Positions 9,193 through 18,038 of a DNA stretch of 64,000 bases are shown piece after piece. The stretch is from JBCDJI01 sp964351865 (GTDB lineage Bacteria; Verrucomicrobiota; Verrucomicrobiia; Methylacidiphilales; JBCBYL01), in assembly GCA_964351865.1 (NCBI GenBank), contig CAYGPJ010000012.1, positions 1 to 64,000 of the forward strand, read 5' to 3'. The notes under the pieces were generated by a model that worked only from the letters and a program-made list of their open reading frames with translations, ran no database searches and was not told where the DNA came from. The stretch's first letter is position 1; every line of letters starts with the position of its first letter. Made by a program: the position numbers and the translations under genes.

Positions 9193-10140
9193 ATGGATCA
9201 ATTTCTCAATTATCACCACCTGCGTTACTTTCATGCCATTGCTAAAGAAGGAAACCTGACACGTGCCGCCGAACACCTGCACGTGTCGCAATCGGCACTC
9301 AGTCTGCAATTGAAGAAGCTGGAAGAGAGCCTCGGTCACGCGCTGTTTCTACGTCAGAACAAACGACTGGTTCTCACTGAGGCCGGCAAGATCACTTTGG
9401 ATTATGCCGAGATGATTTTTAAATCCGGGCAGGAGCTGCTCGGCACGCTGCAACGCGATGCGGGCGGGCCGCACCGGGTATTACGGGTAGGTGCTGTTTC
9501 CACCCTCTCACGAAATTTCCTGCATGCATTTCTCAAGCCGGTGATTGAGCGCGACGACTGCGAGGTGGTGGTGCAATCCGGGGGCCTACAGAAACAACTG
9601 GAACGACTCAAAGCACATACCGTCGATATCGTGCTATCAAATTTCCCGGTAACCCGCGACGCACACACCGGCTGGCACAGCCATCTCTTGGATGAACAAT
9701 CTGTCAGCCTGGTCGGCAAGCCGCGCAAGCCAACCTCAAAAGGAAAACGTTCTCCCAAATGGAGCTACCCGGATGACTTACGCGACGCGCGGTTGGTGTT
9801 GCCGAGTCTCGAAAGTAACATTCGAGTCGCCTTCGATCTCGTGATGGACTCGCAGGGCATTCACCCCCATATTATGGCCGAGGTCGATGACATGGCACTC
9901 TTGCGCCTTTTTGCCCGCGAGTCGAATGCGTTGACGCTGGTGCCGCCGGTGGTGGTGCAGGATGAGTTGAAAGCCAAGACGCTGATCGAATACCATCGCT
10001 TTGATGAAATCCACGAAAGTTTCTACGCCATCAGTCCCTCGCGCAAATTCCCCGATCCCCTCAGCCGCGAGCTCATTGCCCGCTGGGCCACTAGGGGACG
10101 GAGTAACCCCGAAAGCGTTCGGGGTTACTCCGTCCCCTAG
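9193..10140 (+). CDS. LysR-family regulator (NhaR-like), probable dab regulator
   Basis: 315 residues. The N-terminal winged helix (about 5-65: NYHHLRYFHAIAKEGNLTRA, then HVSQSALSLQLKKLE) is closest in feel to NhaR. The effector-binding domain follows. It is divergent from dabB with a 70-base shared promoter region, so it probably controls the dab operon. Oddity: the last 17 or so residues (TRGRSNPESVRGYSVP) and the stop codon are encoded entirely by REP palindrome R2, so the native C-terminus was replaced or truncated by that insertion. Confidence 0.9.
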   Translation: MDQFLNYHHLRYFHAIAKEGNLTRAAEHLHVSQSALSLQLKKLEESLGHALFLRQNKRLVLTEAGKITLDYAEMIFKSGQELLGTLQRDAGGPHRVLRVGAVSTLSRNFLHAFLKPVIERDDCEVVVQSGGLQKQLERLKAHTVDIVLSNFPVTRDAHTGWHSHLLDEQSVSLVGKPRKPTSKGKRSPKWSYPDDLRDARLVLPSLESNIRVAFDLVMDSQGIHPHIMAEVDDMALLRLFARESNALTLVPPVVVQDELKAKTLIEYHRFDEIHESFYAISPSRKFPDPLSRELIARWATRGRSNPESVRGYSVP

Positions 10141-10143
10141 TGG
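10088..10143. repeat. REP-like palindrome R2, inside two convergent genes
   Basis: A perfect 56-base palindrome (CCACTAGGGGACGGAGTAAC at the left end, its complement at the right). It lies at the 3' end of both the LysR gene and the RAYT gene. Its CTAG ends give a TAG stop on each strand, so both proteins end with the same palindrome-encoded peptide. Confidence 0.9.
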
Positions 10144-10729
10144 GTTTTTCTGTGCCGTAAGCGAAATTGTTTCTCAGATAGTAGTCTATTTTCTTTCTAT
10201 CCTCTTGAATTCCACTACTTCCCATTGCTTTCAAATTCTCAACCCATAGTTGAGGTAAAGGACGTTTGATCAGTGGGTCTCCAATTTTGGATTGGAAGGT
10301 AAAGCGAGCACTTGACCAGTCATAATCCACCGACTTTTCACACATTCCTGCCTCTACAGGATTCATCAATATATACCTGAGTGCATTGGTTCGATGTGCA
10401 TCTGATAGTGGAGAGGAGTGAAACCGCTCCTGCCAGAGGTGGCCGGTACAGTCATCCTGTTTATTCAGATACCGCGTGTAATGCCCGTGGGTCCATCGGA
10501 ACAATTCCGCTAAACTGTCTGGCTCAGGAGGTATGATGATAAAATGAACATGATTCGGCATCAGGCACCAAGCCAGAAATTCGCAACTCGTCCTGTCTCG
10601 ACCTTCCTGCAGCAGCGAAAGATAGAATCGCCGATCTGCATCATGTCGAAACACTTCCATCTTACGCACGCCTCGCTGCACCACATGATGAGCGAGTCCC
10701 GGCACAATTTTTCGAGCCATTCGCGGCAT
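10091..10729 (-). CDS. REP-associated tyrosine transposase (RAYT)
   Basis: 212 residues of the Y1/HUH TnpA_REP family. The metal-binding HUH is seen in MPNHVHFIIIPPE. A candidate catalytic Tyr lies in the helix GHYTRYLNKQ. The CTGHLWQERFHSS and MNPVEAGMCEKSVDYDWSS blocks are typical RAYT signatures. The gene is bracketed by palindromes R2 (3', overlapping) and R3 (12 bases 5' of the start), the arrangement expected of a RAYT with its cognate REPs. RAYTs are usually single-copy chromosomal genes that spread REP sequences. The C-terminal peptide comes from R2. Confidence 0.93.
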   Translation of the reverse strand: MPRMARKIVPGLAHHVVQRGVRKMEVFRHDADRRFYLSLLQEGRDRTSCEFLAWCLMPNHVHFIIIPPEPDSLAELFRWTHGHYTRYLNKQDDCTGHLWQERFHSSPLSDAHRTNALRYILMNPVEAGMCEKSVDYDWSSARFTFQSKIGDPLIKRPLPQLWVENLKAMGSSGIQEDRKKIDYYLRNNFAYGTEKPTRGRSNPERFRGYSVP

Positions 10730-10740
10730 GCATTTTTGTA

Positions 10741-10782
10741 AAGGGGACGGAGTAATTAGGCAAGACTAATTACTCCGTCCCC
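10741..10782. repeat. REP-like palindrome R3
   Basis: 18-base arms AGGGGACGGAGTAATTAG and complement, with a 6-base loop. It lies immediately upstream of the RAYT start and upstream of the divergent ADP-ribosylglycohydrolase gene. Confidence 0.88.
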
Positions 10783-10825
10783 TAATAGTGGTTGCCTTGG
10801 GATTTTTCTTTTCTAATGTAAAGAC

Positions 10826-11980
10826 ATGGACACACCGCTTCGCAAACAGGCCGCGCTGCTCGGCGCTTTTACGGCTGATGCCGCTTCGCTTGGATTTCAC
10901 TGGCTCTATGACCCGCAACGCATCGCCGAACTCGCGGACGGCGCGCCCGAATTTCGCGATCCCGACCCGGCTGACTATGAAGGCGTCTCCGGATACTTCG
11001 CCCATGGCCACAAATCCGTCGGCGACCTGACTCAATACGGCGTGCACCTCTGGACCGCGCTGGATTCGCTGGTGGCGTGTGACGGACGCTGGAATCCTTA
11101 CGACTATCAGGCGCGTTTCTGTAAAACCTTTGATCGCGGCGGCTCGTTCTCAGGTTACATTGATAAGGCCACGACCGGCACGCTGGATCACTATGTCAGC
11201 GCCAACAAACAGCTGATGGAGAAAGCACTGCTCAAGGTTGAAGACGTCTCGGCCGCCGATCTCGGTTACATGCGCACTTTCATCGCCAAATACGGATTAC
11301 TACACCAGGGCAAAGATCTGATCCACGCGGTGGAAACTTTGTTCCACTCTTTTTCCGAAGACGAAGCGGTTATTGAGAAAGCGAAAACCGTTGCCCGTTA
11401 TTATGATAAGCACCGGCAACTCCACACCGGGGCCGACGATAATCAGATTCCCGCCTTCGCTAAAGTGCCGGTGGTGGTGGCCGCTCTACTCGGTGACAAG
11501 GACCTGATTCACGCCGTCGATGACGCTATCCGGATCACGAACAATAACGATGAGGCCGTTACCTTCGCGATTTACGCCGCCCGCGTGCTGGAGAAAGTGA
11601 TGATGGGAACCCGGATCAATGATGCCCTGCGCGTCTCGCTGAGTGAGTCGCCTGATTATGATGGCTTGCACCATCACATCGAACGCGCCCTCAAGTGCGA
11701 AACGCTGAACCCGGCTGAGCTGGCCGAAACCTTTGGCTCCTCTTGTGGGGTGACCGCTGCCATTCCGTTATCGGTAGCGATACTTAATCAGGGTCCCGAC
11801 TTCATCGACGCGATCCGCATCAACATCGAAGCCGGTGGCGATAACGCGGGGCGGGGTCTGTTCATTGGTTCCGTCATCGGGGCCGCGGAGGGAATCGGCG
11901 GGGATCGTGGTGTGCCGTTGAGCTGGATCGGTCGCCTCAATGAGGCGGAACTCATTACCGATGCGCTGGATCAATTGTAA
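10826..11980 (+). CDS. ADP-ribosylglycohydrolase family protein
   Basis: 384 residues of the DraG/ARH fold. This family removes ADP-ribose from proteins or small molecules using two Mg ions. The N-terminal block AALLGAFTADAASLGFHWLY resembles the family's G-A-x-x-G-D-A-L-G start. The C-terminal signature INIEAGGDNAGRGLFIGSVI carries the G-G-D-x-D/N-x-x-x metal-binding motif, here GGDNAGR rather than the usual GGDTDT. The substitution may affect the second metal site. The substrate is unknown and there is no DraT partner nearby. Confidence 0.85.
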   Translation: MDTPLRKQAALLGAFTADAASLGFHWLYDPQRIAELADGAPEFRDPDPADYEGVSGYFAHGHKSVGDLTQYGVHLWTALDSLVACDGRWNPYDYQARFCKTFDRGGSFSGYIDKATTGTLDHYVSANKQLMEKALLKVEDVSAADLGYMRTFIAKYGLLHQGKDLIHAVETLFHSFSEDEAVIEKAKTVARYYDKHRQLHTGADDNQIPAFAKVPVVVAALLGDKDLIHAVDDAIRITNNNDEAVTFAIYAARVLEKVMMGTRINDALRVSLSESPDYDGLHHHIERALKCETLNPAELAETFGSSCGVTAAIPLSVAILNQGPDFIDAIRINIEAGGDNAGRGLFIGSVIGAAEGIGGDRGVPLSWIGRLNEAELITDALDQL

Positions 11981-12029
11981 GGCGTTAGGATAATCGCCGT
12001 CCTACCGCCAGGTAAATTGCGCTGTGCGC

Positions 12030-12093
12030 TGTAGGATGAGATTCTATCTCGTCTTTATTTTGAACCGGCGAAATGCAATTTCGCCCTACACTG
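12030..12093. repeat. GTAGG...CCTAC double-hairpin repeat
   Basis: CTGTAGG and CCTACAC bracket two small inverted repeats (GATGAGATTCTATCTCGTC and GGCGAAATGCAATTTCGCC). Similar constructions occur at 25802-25885 and, less exactly, at 49969-50050. It is intergenic between convergent genes. Confidence 0.5.
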
Positions 12094-12136
12094 GGATCTA
12101 CCCTGCGCCGCAGCTTTGTCGGCCTAGCAACAGGCC

Positions 12137-13261
12137 CTACCCTTCTAATGAGAAGTCTTGCCGTGCCAGGCGGATGCCGTTGACTTGTAGCTCTAGCGTG
12201 TGACGACCGGGATAAAGCGCGCGCACGGACGTTTTCTTCATCGGGTGACGCTTCGTCAACTCGACCCGCTCACCTGCCGCCAGTTCCAGTGACTTCCATT
12301 TAAAAACCTTCACGGTAGTCTTACCGCTCCTGCGCACGTAATACACGGCGTAGTCCACCATCAGCGATTGCTTTTGCTTACCTGTATTCATCAGCACGGC
12401 CTCCATCTCAACATTCCCGCCAACTTGAATCGATGCGGGCTTGAGCTTAAGCCGGGCCTCAATCTGATCCGGTTTACTGAAACCTATTAATTTCAACGCA
12501 ACCGGATCCCCTTGTTTGATCAAAGTGCGCAGCCCGTGCCGGACGATCCATCGCCGCTCCGGACTGGCTCCTTTCAACCACGCACGGCAACGCTTTAACA
12601 CCTGCTGCGGATGGTCTTTGGCGATATCGTTCAAGTTATTCGCGACTGACCGACGCACATAGAGTTCCGGATCATCTTTGAGAGCTTCCAGGATGGGCCA
12701 GATCGGGCTTGGGTCTGCCACTAACTCTCTAAGCTTGCGCCCCCAAGGCAGGCGTGGACGACACCCTTCCGAACACCAGCGCCGCACGTGCGGATTCGAA
12801 TGTGCGGTAAGTTTGAGCAGATCCTGCATTGCCCGCTGCGGGTAGCGTTCGATGAAGGCACGAATCGGAAACTCGGCACTGAATCGCATGGTCACTTGTT
12901 GCATGGCAGCCATCGATTGCTCGTAATGATCCAGCCCGTGCTCGCCGATGAAGTGCCCGACCGGCCATAACAACCAACCCTCCGTGAGTGAATGGCAATC
13001 GGTTTGCTGCGCCGGCAGGCTGCGCACCAGAATTTCCAGCGCCTCAGGCACCGGTGGCAAAGTAGCGGCCAAGGCATCGGAAAAATGTTTGACCCGGCCA
13101 TGAAATTCCAATGACTCCAAGCCGCAAGTCGCCTGCCGGATGAAAGACTTTTTATTGAACTCCGGATACGCCGCGTGCACCTGTCGCGCCAATGCCAACG
13201 CCGCCGACCGGTCAAACCAATCCTTAAAGAGCTTCCGCTCGTTCTGCTCCTGCGACATCAT
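12137..13261 (-). CDS. DNA alkylation repair protein (AlkD-like HEAT-repeat)
   Basis: 374 residues. Successive HEAT-like helices span about residues 20-265, including HSNPHVRRWCSEGCRPRLPW, then DPELYVRRSVANNLNDIAKD. This is the AlkC/AlkD superfamily that removes alkylated bases without base flipping. The C-terminal 100 residues (IQVGGNVEMEAVLMNTGKQK onward) look like a beta-sandwich, as in AlkC-type proteins. It lies 7 bases downstream of the ABC exporter gene on the same strand, so they are likely one transcript. Confidence 0.85.
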   Translation of the reverse strand: MMSQEQNERKLFKDWFDRSAALALARQVHAAYPEFNKKSFIRQATCGLESLEFHGRVKHFSDALAATLPPVPEALEILVRSLPAQQTDCHSLTEGWLLWPVGHFIGEHGLDHYEQSMAAMQQVTMRFSAEFPIRAFIERYPQRAMQDLLKLTAHSNPHVRRWCSEGCRPRLPWGRKLRELVADPSPIWPILEALKDDPELYVRRSVANNLNDIAKDHPQQVLKRCRAWLKGASPERRWIVRHGLRTLIKQGDPVALKLIGFSKPDQIEARLKLKPASIQVGGNVEMEAVLMNTGKQKQSLMVDYAVYYVRRSGKTTVKVFKWKSLELAAGERVELTKRHPMKKTSVRALYPGRHTLELQVNGIRLARQDFSLEG

Positions 13262-13268
13262 CGTTTCG

Positions 13269-15008
13269 CTAGCTGGCTTGAGCTTTCAGTAGTTCTTTAA
13301 AGCTACCTTCCTGCGCAGAGAGTTCATCCCAAGTGCCGCAGGCATCCACCTCTCCTTGCTTGAGCACCATGATCCGGTCTGCTTTGCGAATGGTGCTGAG
13401 CCGATGGGCGATGGTGATGGTGGTGCGTCCTTGCGCCAGATACTCAATCGCCTGTTGCACCGCTTTTTCGCTTTCGTAATCGAGCGCACTGGTGGCTTCG
13501 TCGAGAATGAGAATCTTGGGGTCGCGCAGCAAGGCGCGGGCGATGGCGATGCGTTGGCGTTGACCGCCAGAGAGGGAGGCTCCGCGTTCACCGATGGTGG
13601 TTTCAAATCCTTGCGGCAAGGCTTCAATGAACTCCAGCGCATAAGCCAGACGTGCGGCTTCCCGCACTTCTTCCAACGAGGCCGAGGTGTTCCCGAAGCG
13701 GATGTTTTCCAGCACCGAGCCGGAGAGCAGAATATTGTCCTGCATCACGATGGAACAGTTCTGCCGGAAGTCGCGCATCGAGAGTTCCTCCTGCGGCACG
13801 CCGTCGACGATGATGCGGCCTGAGGTGGGCGCATAAAACCCGAGCAGCAATCCGACCATGGTACTCTTGCCCGATCCACTTGCACCGACTAAGGCCAGAT
13901 GTTCGCCAGCTTGAATGGTGGTGCTGAGTTCTTTGAGTGCTGCCACATTGGCTTCTTCATACTGGAAGGTAACCTGATCAAATACCACTTCGCCGCGGGA
14001 TTGTTCCGGCACGCGTTCTCCTTTCCATTTTTCCACGTATTCCGAATCCAGCAGTTCCTTGATGCTGCGATAGCTTTCCGCTCCTTGCAAATATTGCATA
14101 CTGAATTGGATGGCTACCGACACAGGGTAGAGACAGACCGGCAGCGCTCCTGCTAATGCCACCAGCGCACCGACACTCATTCGATCAGTGATCACTAACC
14201 AACCACATATCGTCAATGCCAGCACACTGATCGCAGTGAAGGCGGAAAACATCTTATACCCTAATGATTGATTCAGCTTGGTCTGGTAGATCCGTTCGTC
14301 ACTGTAATCGGCACTGGTCATACCGACCTGCCGCAGCGCTTCATCTTCCTGCCCGTAACCTTTCACCAACTTAATCGCCGAGATGTATTCGCTGGCCTGA
14401 CCGGTCATTTTTTCTCGCGCCAACCGCACCTGGTGATTGCTCCGCTCGATTTCTTTGAAGTTCGCCAAGCGAGCACAAGCAAAAAGCGGCAAGGCCAGCA
14501 CTACAATTAAAAGCAACCAGGGGTTGATCACCAGTAAAGCCAGTATCAGCAGCAGCGAGCGCAGAATTTCCGGTAACAAACCCGTCACTGCCATCATCGC
14601 AGTCATTTCGATATTGTTGGTATCAAACGCGTATTTCGAGAGCAGCTTGCCCACCTGGATAGAATCCAGAAACCTGAAACTCATGAAATTCGTTTTATGA
14701 AAAACTTGCGCCCGCAAATCACGAACAATGATCTGCATCTTAGGTGCGAGCGATTCCACCGCCAGATACATCGTCACGTAATGAACTACCACCAACAGCA
14801 AGGAGATTCCGGTCAATACCCACAAGTGATTAAGATCCCTCGTCGGAATGGCATCATCGACGATAAGTTGAGTGATTATCGGAAGCGGAGTCACTGCCAC
14901 CACGCTGAACACCCGCCAGAAATGATATCCCCGCAGCAGCTTTTCCTGTTGCCACAGAAAGCCCTTTAGAGTTTTGGCTTTGACGTGGGCGACGACGGGG
15001 TGACTCAT
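13269..15008 (-). CDS. ABC transporter, fused permease and ATPase (MsbA/LmrA-like exporter)
   Basis: About 579 residues. An N-terminal six-helix membrane domain (about 25-310) is followed by an ATPase with Walker A GASGSGKST, signature LSGGQRQR, Walker B ILILDEATSALD and switch His in TITIAHRLST. It is a half-transporter that would dimerise. The substrate is unknown; lipids, drugs and peptides are all possible. I chose the Met of MSHPVVAHV because the upstream alternative adds only 12 poorly conserved residues. It is probably co-transcribed with the AlkD-like gene. Confidence 0.9.
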   Translation of the reverse strand: MSHPVVAHVKAKTLKGFLWQQEKLLRGYHFWRVFSVVAVTPLPIITQLIVDDAIPTRDLNHLWVLTGISLLLVVVHYVTMYLAVESLAPKMQIIVRDLRAQVFHKTNFMSFRFLDSIQVGKLLSKYAFDTNNIEMTAMMAVTGLLPEILRSLLLILALLVINPWLLLIVVLALPLFACARLANFKEIERSNHQVRLAREKMTGQASEYISAIKLVKGYGQEDEALRQVGMTSADYSDERIYQTKLNQSLGYKMFSAFTAISVLALTICGWLVITDRMSVGALVALAGALPVCLYPVSVAIQFSMQYLQGAESYRSIKELLDSEYVEKWKGERVPEQSRGEVVFDQVTFQYEEANVAALKELSTTIQAGEHLALVGASGSGKSTMVGLLLGFYAPTSGRIIVDGVPQEELSMRDFRQNCSIVMQDNILLSGSVLENIRFGNTSASLEEVREAARLAYALEFIEALPQGFETTIGERGASLSGGQRQRIAIARALLRDPKILILDEATSALDYESEKAVQQAIEYLAQGRTTITIAHRLSTIRKADRIMVLKQGEVDACGTWDELSAQEGSFKELLKAQAS

Positions 15009-15136
15009 GGCTAATGATTGAAAGCGATATTTGTTACATGGCAAGCGGGTAAATCAATCCGCATCGCTGGCTGGCAGCATATATTGCTATTTAGAGGATG
15101 ACCGTAGCTCCCCGGGTGGCTTACTATATCGCTTCC

Positions 15137-15952
15137 ATGCCCGAACTGCCCGAAGTCAAAACCATTCAGGATCAGCTCAATACCGTGATGCCGTTTCGCA
15201 TTCGTCGCGTCACGCTGAGTCCGGTCGCCGATTCCATCGTGCACACCAAACTGGATCGACTGCGCGGACGCGTCCTTGTCCGCGTGGAACGCAAGGGCAA
15301 GCTACTGGACTTTCAACTGAATGATGGGCGCCACCTGTTAAGCCATCTCGGCATGTCGGGCGCGTGGCTCATTTCGCAGCAGCGGGTGACTGAGAAACAC
15401 ACTCATCTTCAGTTCACCGGAGAATCTGACCGCGGCCGCGGCTACCTCGCCTACGTCGATCCCCGTCGCTTCGGGCACATGTATCTCTACCCGCCGCAGC
15501 ATGCTGCCGACAAACTTAATGAACTGGGTCACGACCTGCTGGACGCACAGTTCACGCTCAAATACTTCAAGGATTCTTTATTCAAATACCCACAACGTCT
15601 GATTAAAGTGACACTGCTGGATCAGTCACTCTTCGCTGGCACGGGCAACTATATTGCCAATGAAATCTGCGCGCATGGCCGGGTCTTACCGAATCGACTG
15701 GTAAAAACGCTGACAGCACGTGAGTTGACCCGTTTATATCGAGGGGTTTCGAAAGTGCTGACTCCCACCATTGGACGCGGTGGAACCGCATTCGGTGGCG
15801 GCTACCGCGACACTAAGGGAGAAAAGGGTAACGGGGTGCAGCATCTGGTCGTCTTTTATCAGCAGACCTGTCAGTTATGCAAAACAACCCCAGTAGTAAA
15901 AACCATCCTCGCCCAACGCGGCACTTATCATTGCCCACGTTGTCAGAAGTAG
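15137..15952 (+). CDS. mutM: Formamidopyrimidine-DNA glycosylase (Fpg/MutM)
   Basis: 271 residues, the family norm. The start at MPELPEVKT is required because Pro2 is the catalytic nucleophile and Glu3 the acid. Fpg excises 8-oxoguanine and formamidopyrimidines and nicks the strand. The helix-two-turn-helix region contains the family-type GTGNYIANEICAHGRVLPNR, and a C-terminal zinc finger CQLC...CPRC closes the protein. The gene overlaps no other and is divergent from the ABC exporter. Chromosomal context suggests general oxidative repair, with katG and oxyR further along. Confidence 0.95.
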   Translation: MPELPEVKTIQDQLNTVMPFRIRRVTLSPVADSIVHTKLDRLRGRVLVRVERKGKLLDFQLNDGRHLLSHLGMSGAWLISQQRVTEKHTHLQFTGESDRGRGYLAYVDPRRFGHMYLYPPQHAADKLNELGHDLLDAQFTLKYFKDSLFKYPQRLIKVTLLDQSLFAGTGNYIANEICAHGRVLPNRLVKTLTARELTRLYRGVSKVLTPTIGRGGTAFGGGYRDTKGEKGNGVQHLVVFYQQTCQLCKTTPVVKTILAQRGTYHCPRCQK

Positions 15953-15975
15953 GGAGTCGTCCGTTAGGAAAATAG

Positions 15976-16746
15976 TTAATCATCCTTTTTCACGACTTCA
16001 TCCTGTTCAGCCAGTTCTTGCTGGTGCTGCTGGATGGATTTTTGCTGGTGTTGAATGCCTTTCAGACGATCGTTGCGTCGGCACAGATCGCGAATGCGCC
16101 CCGATTTACCATAAATAATCACCTTGTCTTCTTCTTCGATGTGATACCTGCCACGCGGCACTCCGATGTAGGTTTCATCGTGGCGTACGATCCCCAAGAC
16201 CAGCAACCCCTCATCGGTGAGTTTTAAATCCGCTAATGTGCCGCTCTGCAGCCAGGCGTTATCTTCAGCGTTCACCTCGGTAATTTCGTAATCGTCCATC
16301 AAGGTCATCATCTTGGAAAACGTGGTGGGACGGATTTCGGTATAACGCTGTAGCCAGAAATTTATCAACTTATCCAGATAGCGATCAAACCACGTCCAGC
16401 GGGTCACCAGTACCAGCAAGGCGATCCCCGTGACCAGCAGATAAATATTGATCATCCGATCCATGCCGGTGTTCGGATTCACGAAGCCCAGCACCAGTGA
16501 AGAGATCGCCGTGACCACCCCGGCATTCCCCATCAGGATCAGCATCATGATAATCTTCCGGCGCACCGGATGCTTGACCACCAGTTCGGACTCCGAAGTG
16601 GTAAAACCCGCTCCGGAGAATGCACTGCGCGCCTGAAACGCCGCCCGGTCGCGCGACATACCGGTATGCATCAGTGCGATGGTGGCGGCCTTGGTAATGA
16701 ACATCGAAAGTGCAACCACAAATATCAGCGTTAGAATGGGAATCAT
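15976..16746 (-). CDS. Membrane protein with TrkA-C (RCK_C) domain
   Basis: 256 residues. About three hydrophobic segments (2-22, 68-90, 97-115) precede a cytosolic TrkA-C domain at about 160-225 (SGTLADLKLTDEGLLVLGIV, then DETYIGVPRGRYHIEEEDKV). A charged Gln-rich tail ends the protein. TrkA-C domains bind ligands and gate K+ or anion transporters. No pore signature is seen, so it may be a regulatory membrane subunit. The gene is monocistronic. Confidence 0.75.
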   Translation of the reverse strand: MIPILTLIFVVALSMFITKAATIALMHTGMSRDRAAFQARSAFSGAGFTTSESELVVKHPVRRKIIMMLILMGNAGVVTAISSLVLGFVNPNTGMDRMINIYLLVTGIALLVLVTRWTWFDRYLDKLINFWLQRYTEIRPTTFSKMMTLMDDYEITEVNAEDNAWLQSGTLADLKLTDEGLLVLGIVRHDETYIGVPRGRYHIEEEDKVIIYGKSGRIRDLCRRNDRLKGIQHQQKSIQQHQQELAEQDEVVKKDD

Positions 16747-16869
16747 AGTGTCCGCAGGTTAGCACAAACGACGCCGAATAGGTATCACCATCGTCGTATC
16801 GGGCAGCCGCTTGAGGACGGCTTGAATAAGCAGCACATTGATTCGATGGAACCCGCATTTTCCCTGCGC

Positions 16870-17673
16870 TTACCGTAGCTCATCATCCTCGGCTATCCTG
16901 GGCCAGGCACCACGCACGGATCCGAAATGTGGCTTGAGGGTTTGCCAGTTTTCCGCGGTCGGCGTAACCGGTTCACCGGCATCGTTCAGGAAGAAGCAGC
17001 CGTAGGGGGCATCGAGCAAGGTTTCGTTAACCAGCTCTCTCGCCTCAGCCAAAGCTTTCAGCCATACTTGTTTTAATGCGGGTAAATCAGGCGGTTGACT
17101 CAGCCGAAGTTTTTCAAATTGTGGATAGCGGTAGCGTTGCACTCGCGACATTTCTTCCAGAATGAAGCGGGGCGATAACCCATCATCTTTTCCCGCGGCA
17201 GCCCATACCAGTGCCCCCAACGACAACCGGTTTTCATGGATATGCAGCAAGTCTATATAATCCCGTGGTTCCGCCCGGCCTGCGCCCGCCAGCACTTTGT
17301 TGGTCGCAGCGTCCCAAAAATGCAGCCGATAACCTAAATCTTTATCCGACTCCACAGGAAAGAATCGAAAAGCAGCATCGTGCACCCATTCCAGCTTTGT
17401 GTTTTCACCATGCTTCTCAATCCGTCCGCGCTTAAAATGCTCGCCCAGATCTAGAATCTTAACTTGATATCCGGCGTCCAGCAACGTCTGCGTATCCACT
17501 TCGAGGGCGACTTTCAATGCTTCCGCAGTATCATGAAAAAGGTCGATATCTTCAGAAGCACGAGGGCTGGCTGGAGATTGATTTAATACCGTAGCGCCAC
17601 CCACATGACTTTCCGGATTGCGATTAGTGGAAATCAGCTGAAGAATTTCAGACTCGAACGGTCCTATTGGCAT
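16870..17673 (-). CDS. AbiEii-like nucleotidyltransferase
   Basis: 267 residues. The motif GGATVLNQSPASPRASEDID followed by LF is the polymerase-beta-type nucleotidyltransferase core in the AbiEii/AbiGii style (G-G...S/T-x-D-x-D). AbiEii toxins act by nucleotidylating targets such as tRNA; here this is family knowledge, not proven. The start overlaps by 10 bases the end of the small upstream gene, a tight translational coupling typical of toxin-antitoxin or two-subunit pairs. It lies only about 1.2 kb from the sigma-54-like promoter upstream of the RNA-repair locus. Confidence 0.7.
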   Translation of the reverse strand: MPIGPFESEILQLISTNRNPESHVGGATVLNQSPASPRASEDIDLFHDTAEALKVALEVDTQTLLDAGYQVKILDLGEHFKRGRIEKHGENTKLEWVHDAAFRFFPVESDKDLGYRLHFWDAATNKVLAGAGRAEPRDYIDLLHIHENRLSLGALVWAAAGKDDGLSPRFILEEMSRVQRYRYPQFEKLRLSQPPDLPALKQVWLKALAEARELVNETLLDAPYGCFFLNDAGEPVTPTAENWQTLKPHFGSVRGAWPRIAEDDELR

Positions 17674-17957
17674 GGCTTAATCTCCCGCGTCAGGCGCTTG
17701 ATCCGACGCGCTGTTTCGAACGCCTGCCGGTTGCCCTCTGTCATGAGTCCCTCAACGACCCAGGAAACGTCCTCCCACCTGATTCGTGCGTCACTGCGAT
17801 AAGACCAGAAGCACTGACTCCGATACTCATGATACGCTTTGCGCGCCTCGCGTACCGCCACCATGCGACGCGCCTGCTCAGGGGTTAACCCGCGCCGACT
17901 TTTCTTCCCGCCACGACTGCCAATCGCCGCCAGATATTTCCGAGTTTCTGTTTTCAT
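17664..17957 (-). CDS. Small basic partner of the nucleotidyltransferase (putative antitoxin)
   Basis: 97 residues, strongly basic, with AAIGSRGGKKSRRGLTPEQA near the N-terminus. This is a Gly-Gly-Lys/Arg-rich segment seen in small proteins encoded beside nucleotidyltransferase genes. It overlaps the downstream nucleotidyltransferase start by 10 bases, so both are one operon. By position it is the likely antitoxin or specificity partner. No classical AbiEi winged helix is evident, so the role is inference. Confidence 0.6.
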   Translation of the reverse strand: MKTETRKYLAAIGSRGGKKSRRGLTPEQARRMVAVREARKAYHEYRSQCFWSYRSDARIRWEDVSWVVEGLMTEGNRQAFETARRIKRLTREIKPCQ

Positions 17958-18038
17958 TACCCATGAATATATCTCAAGCTGCTTATGTTAACAAGCACAC
18001 ATCATCAAGGATTTACGTATATATTAATGACAAGTTTT

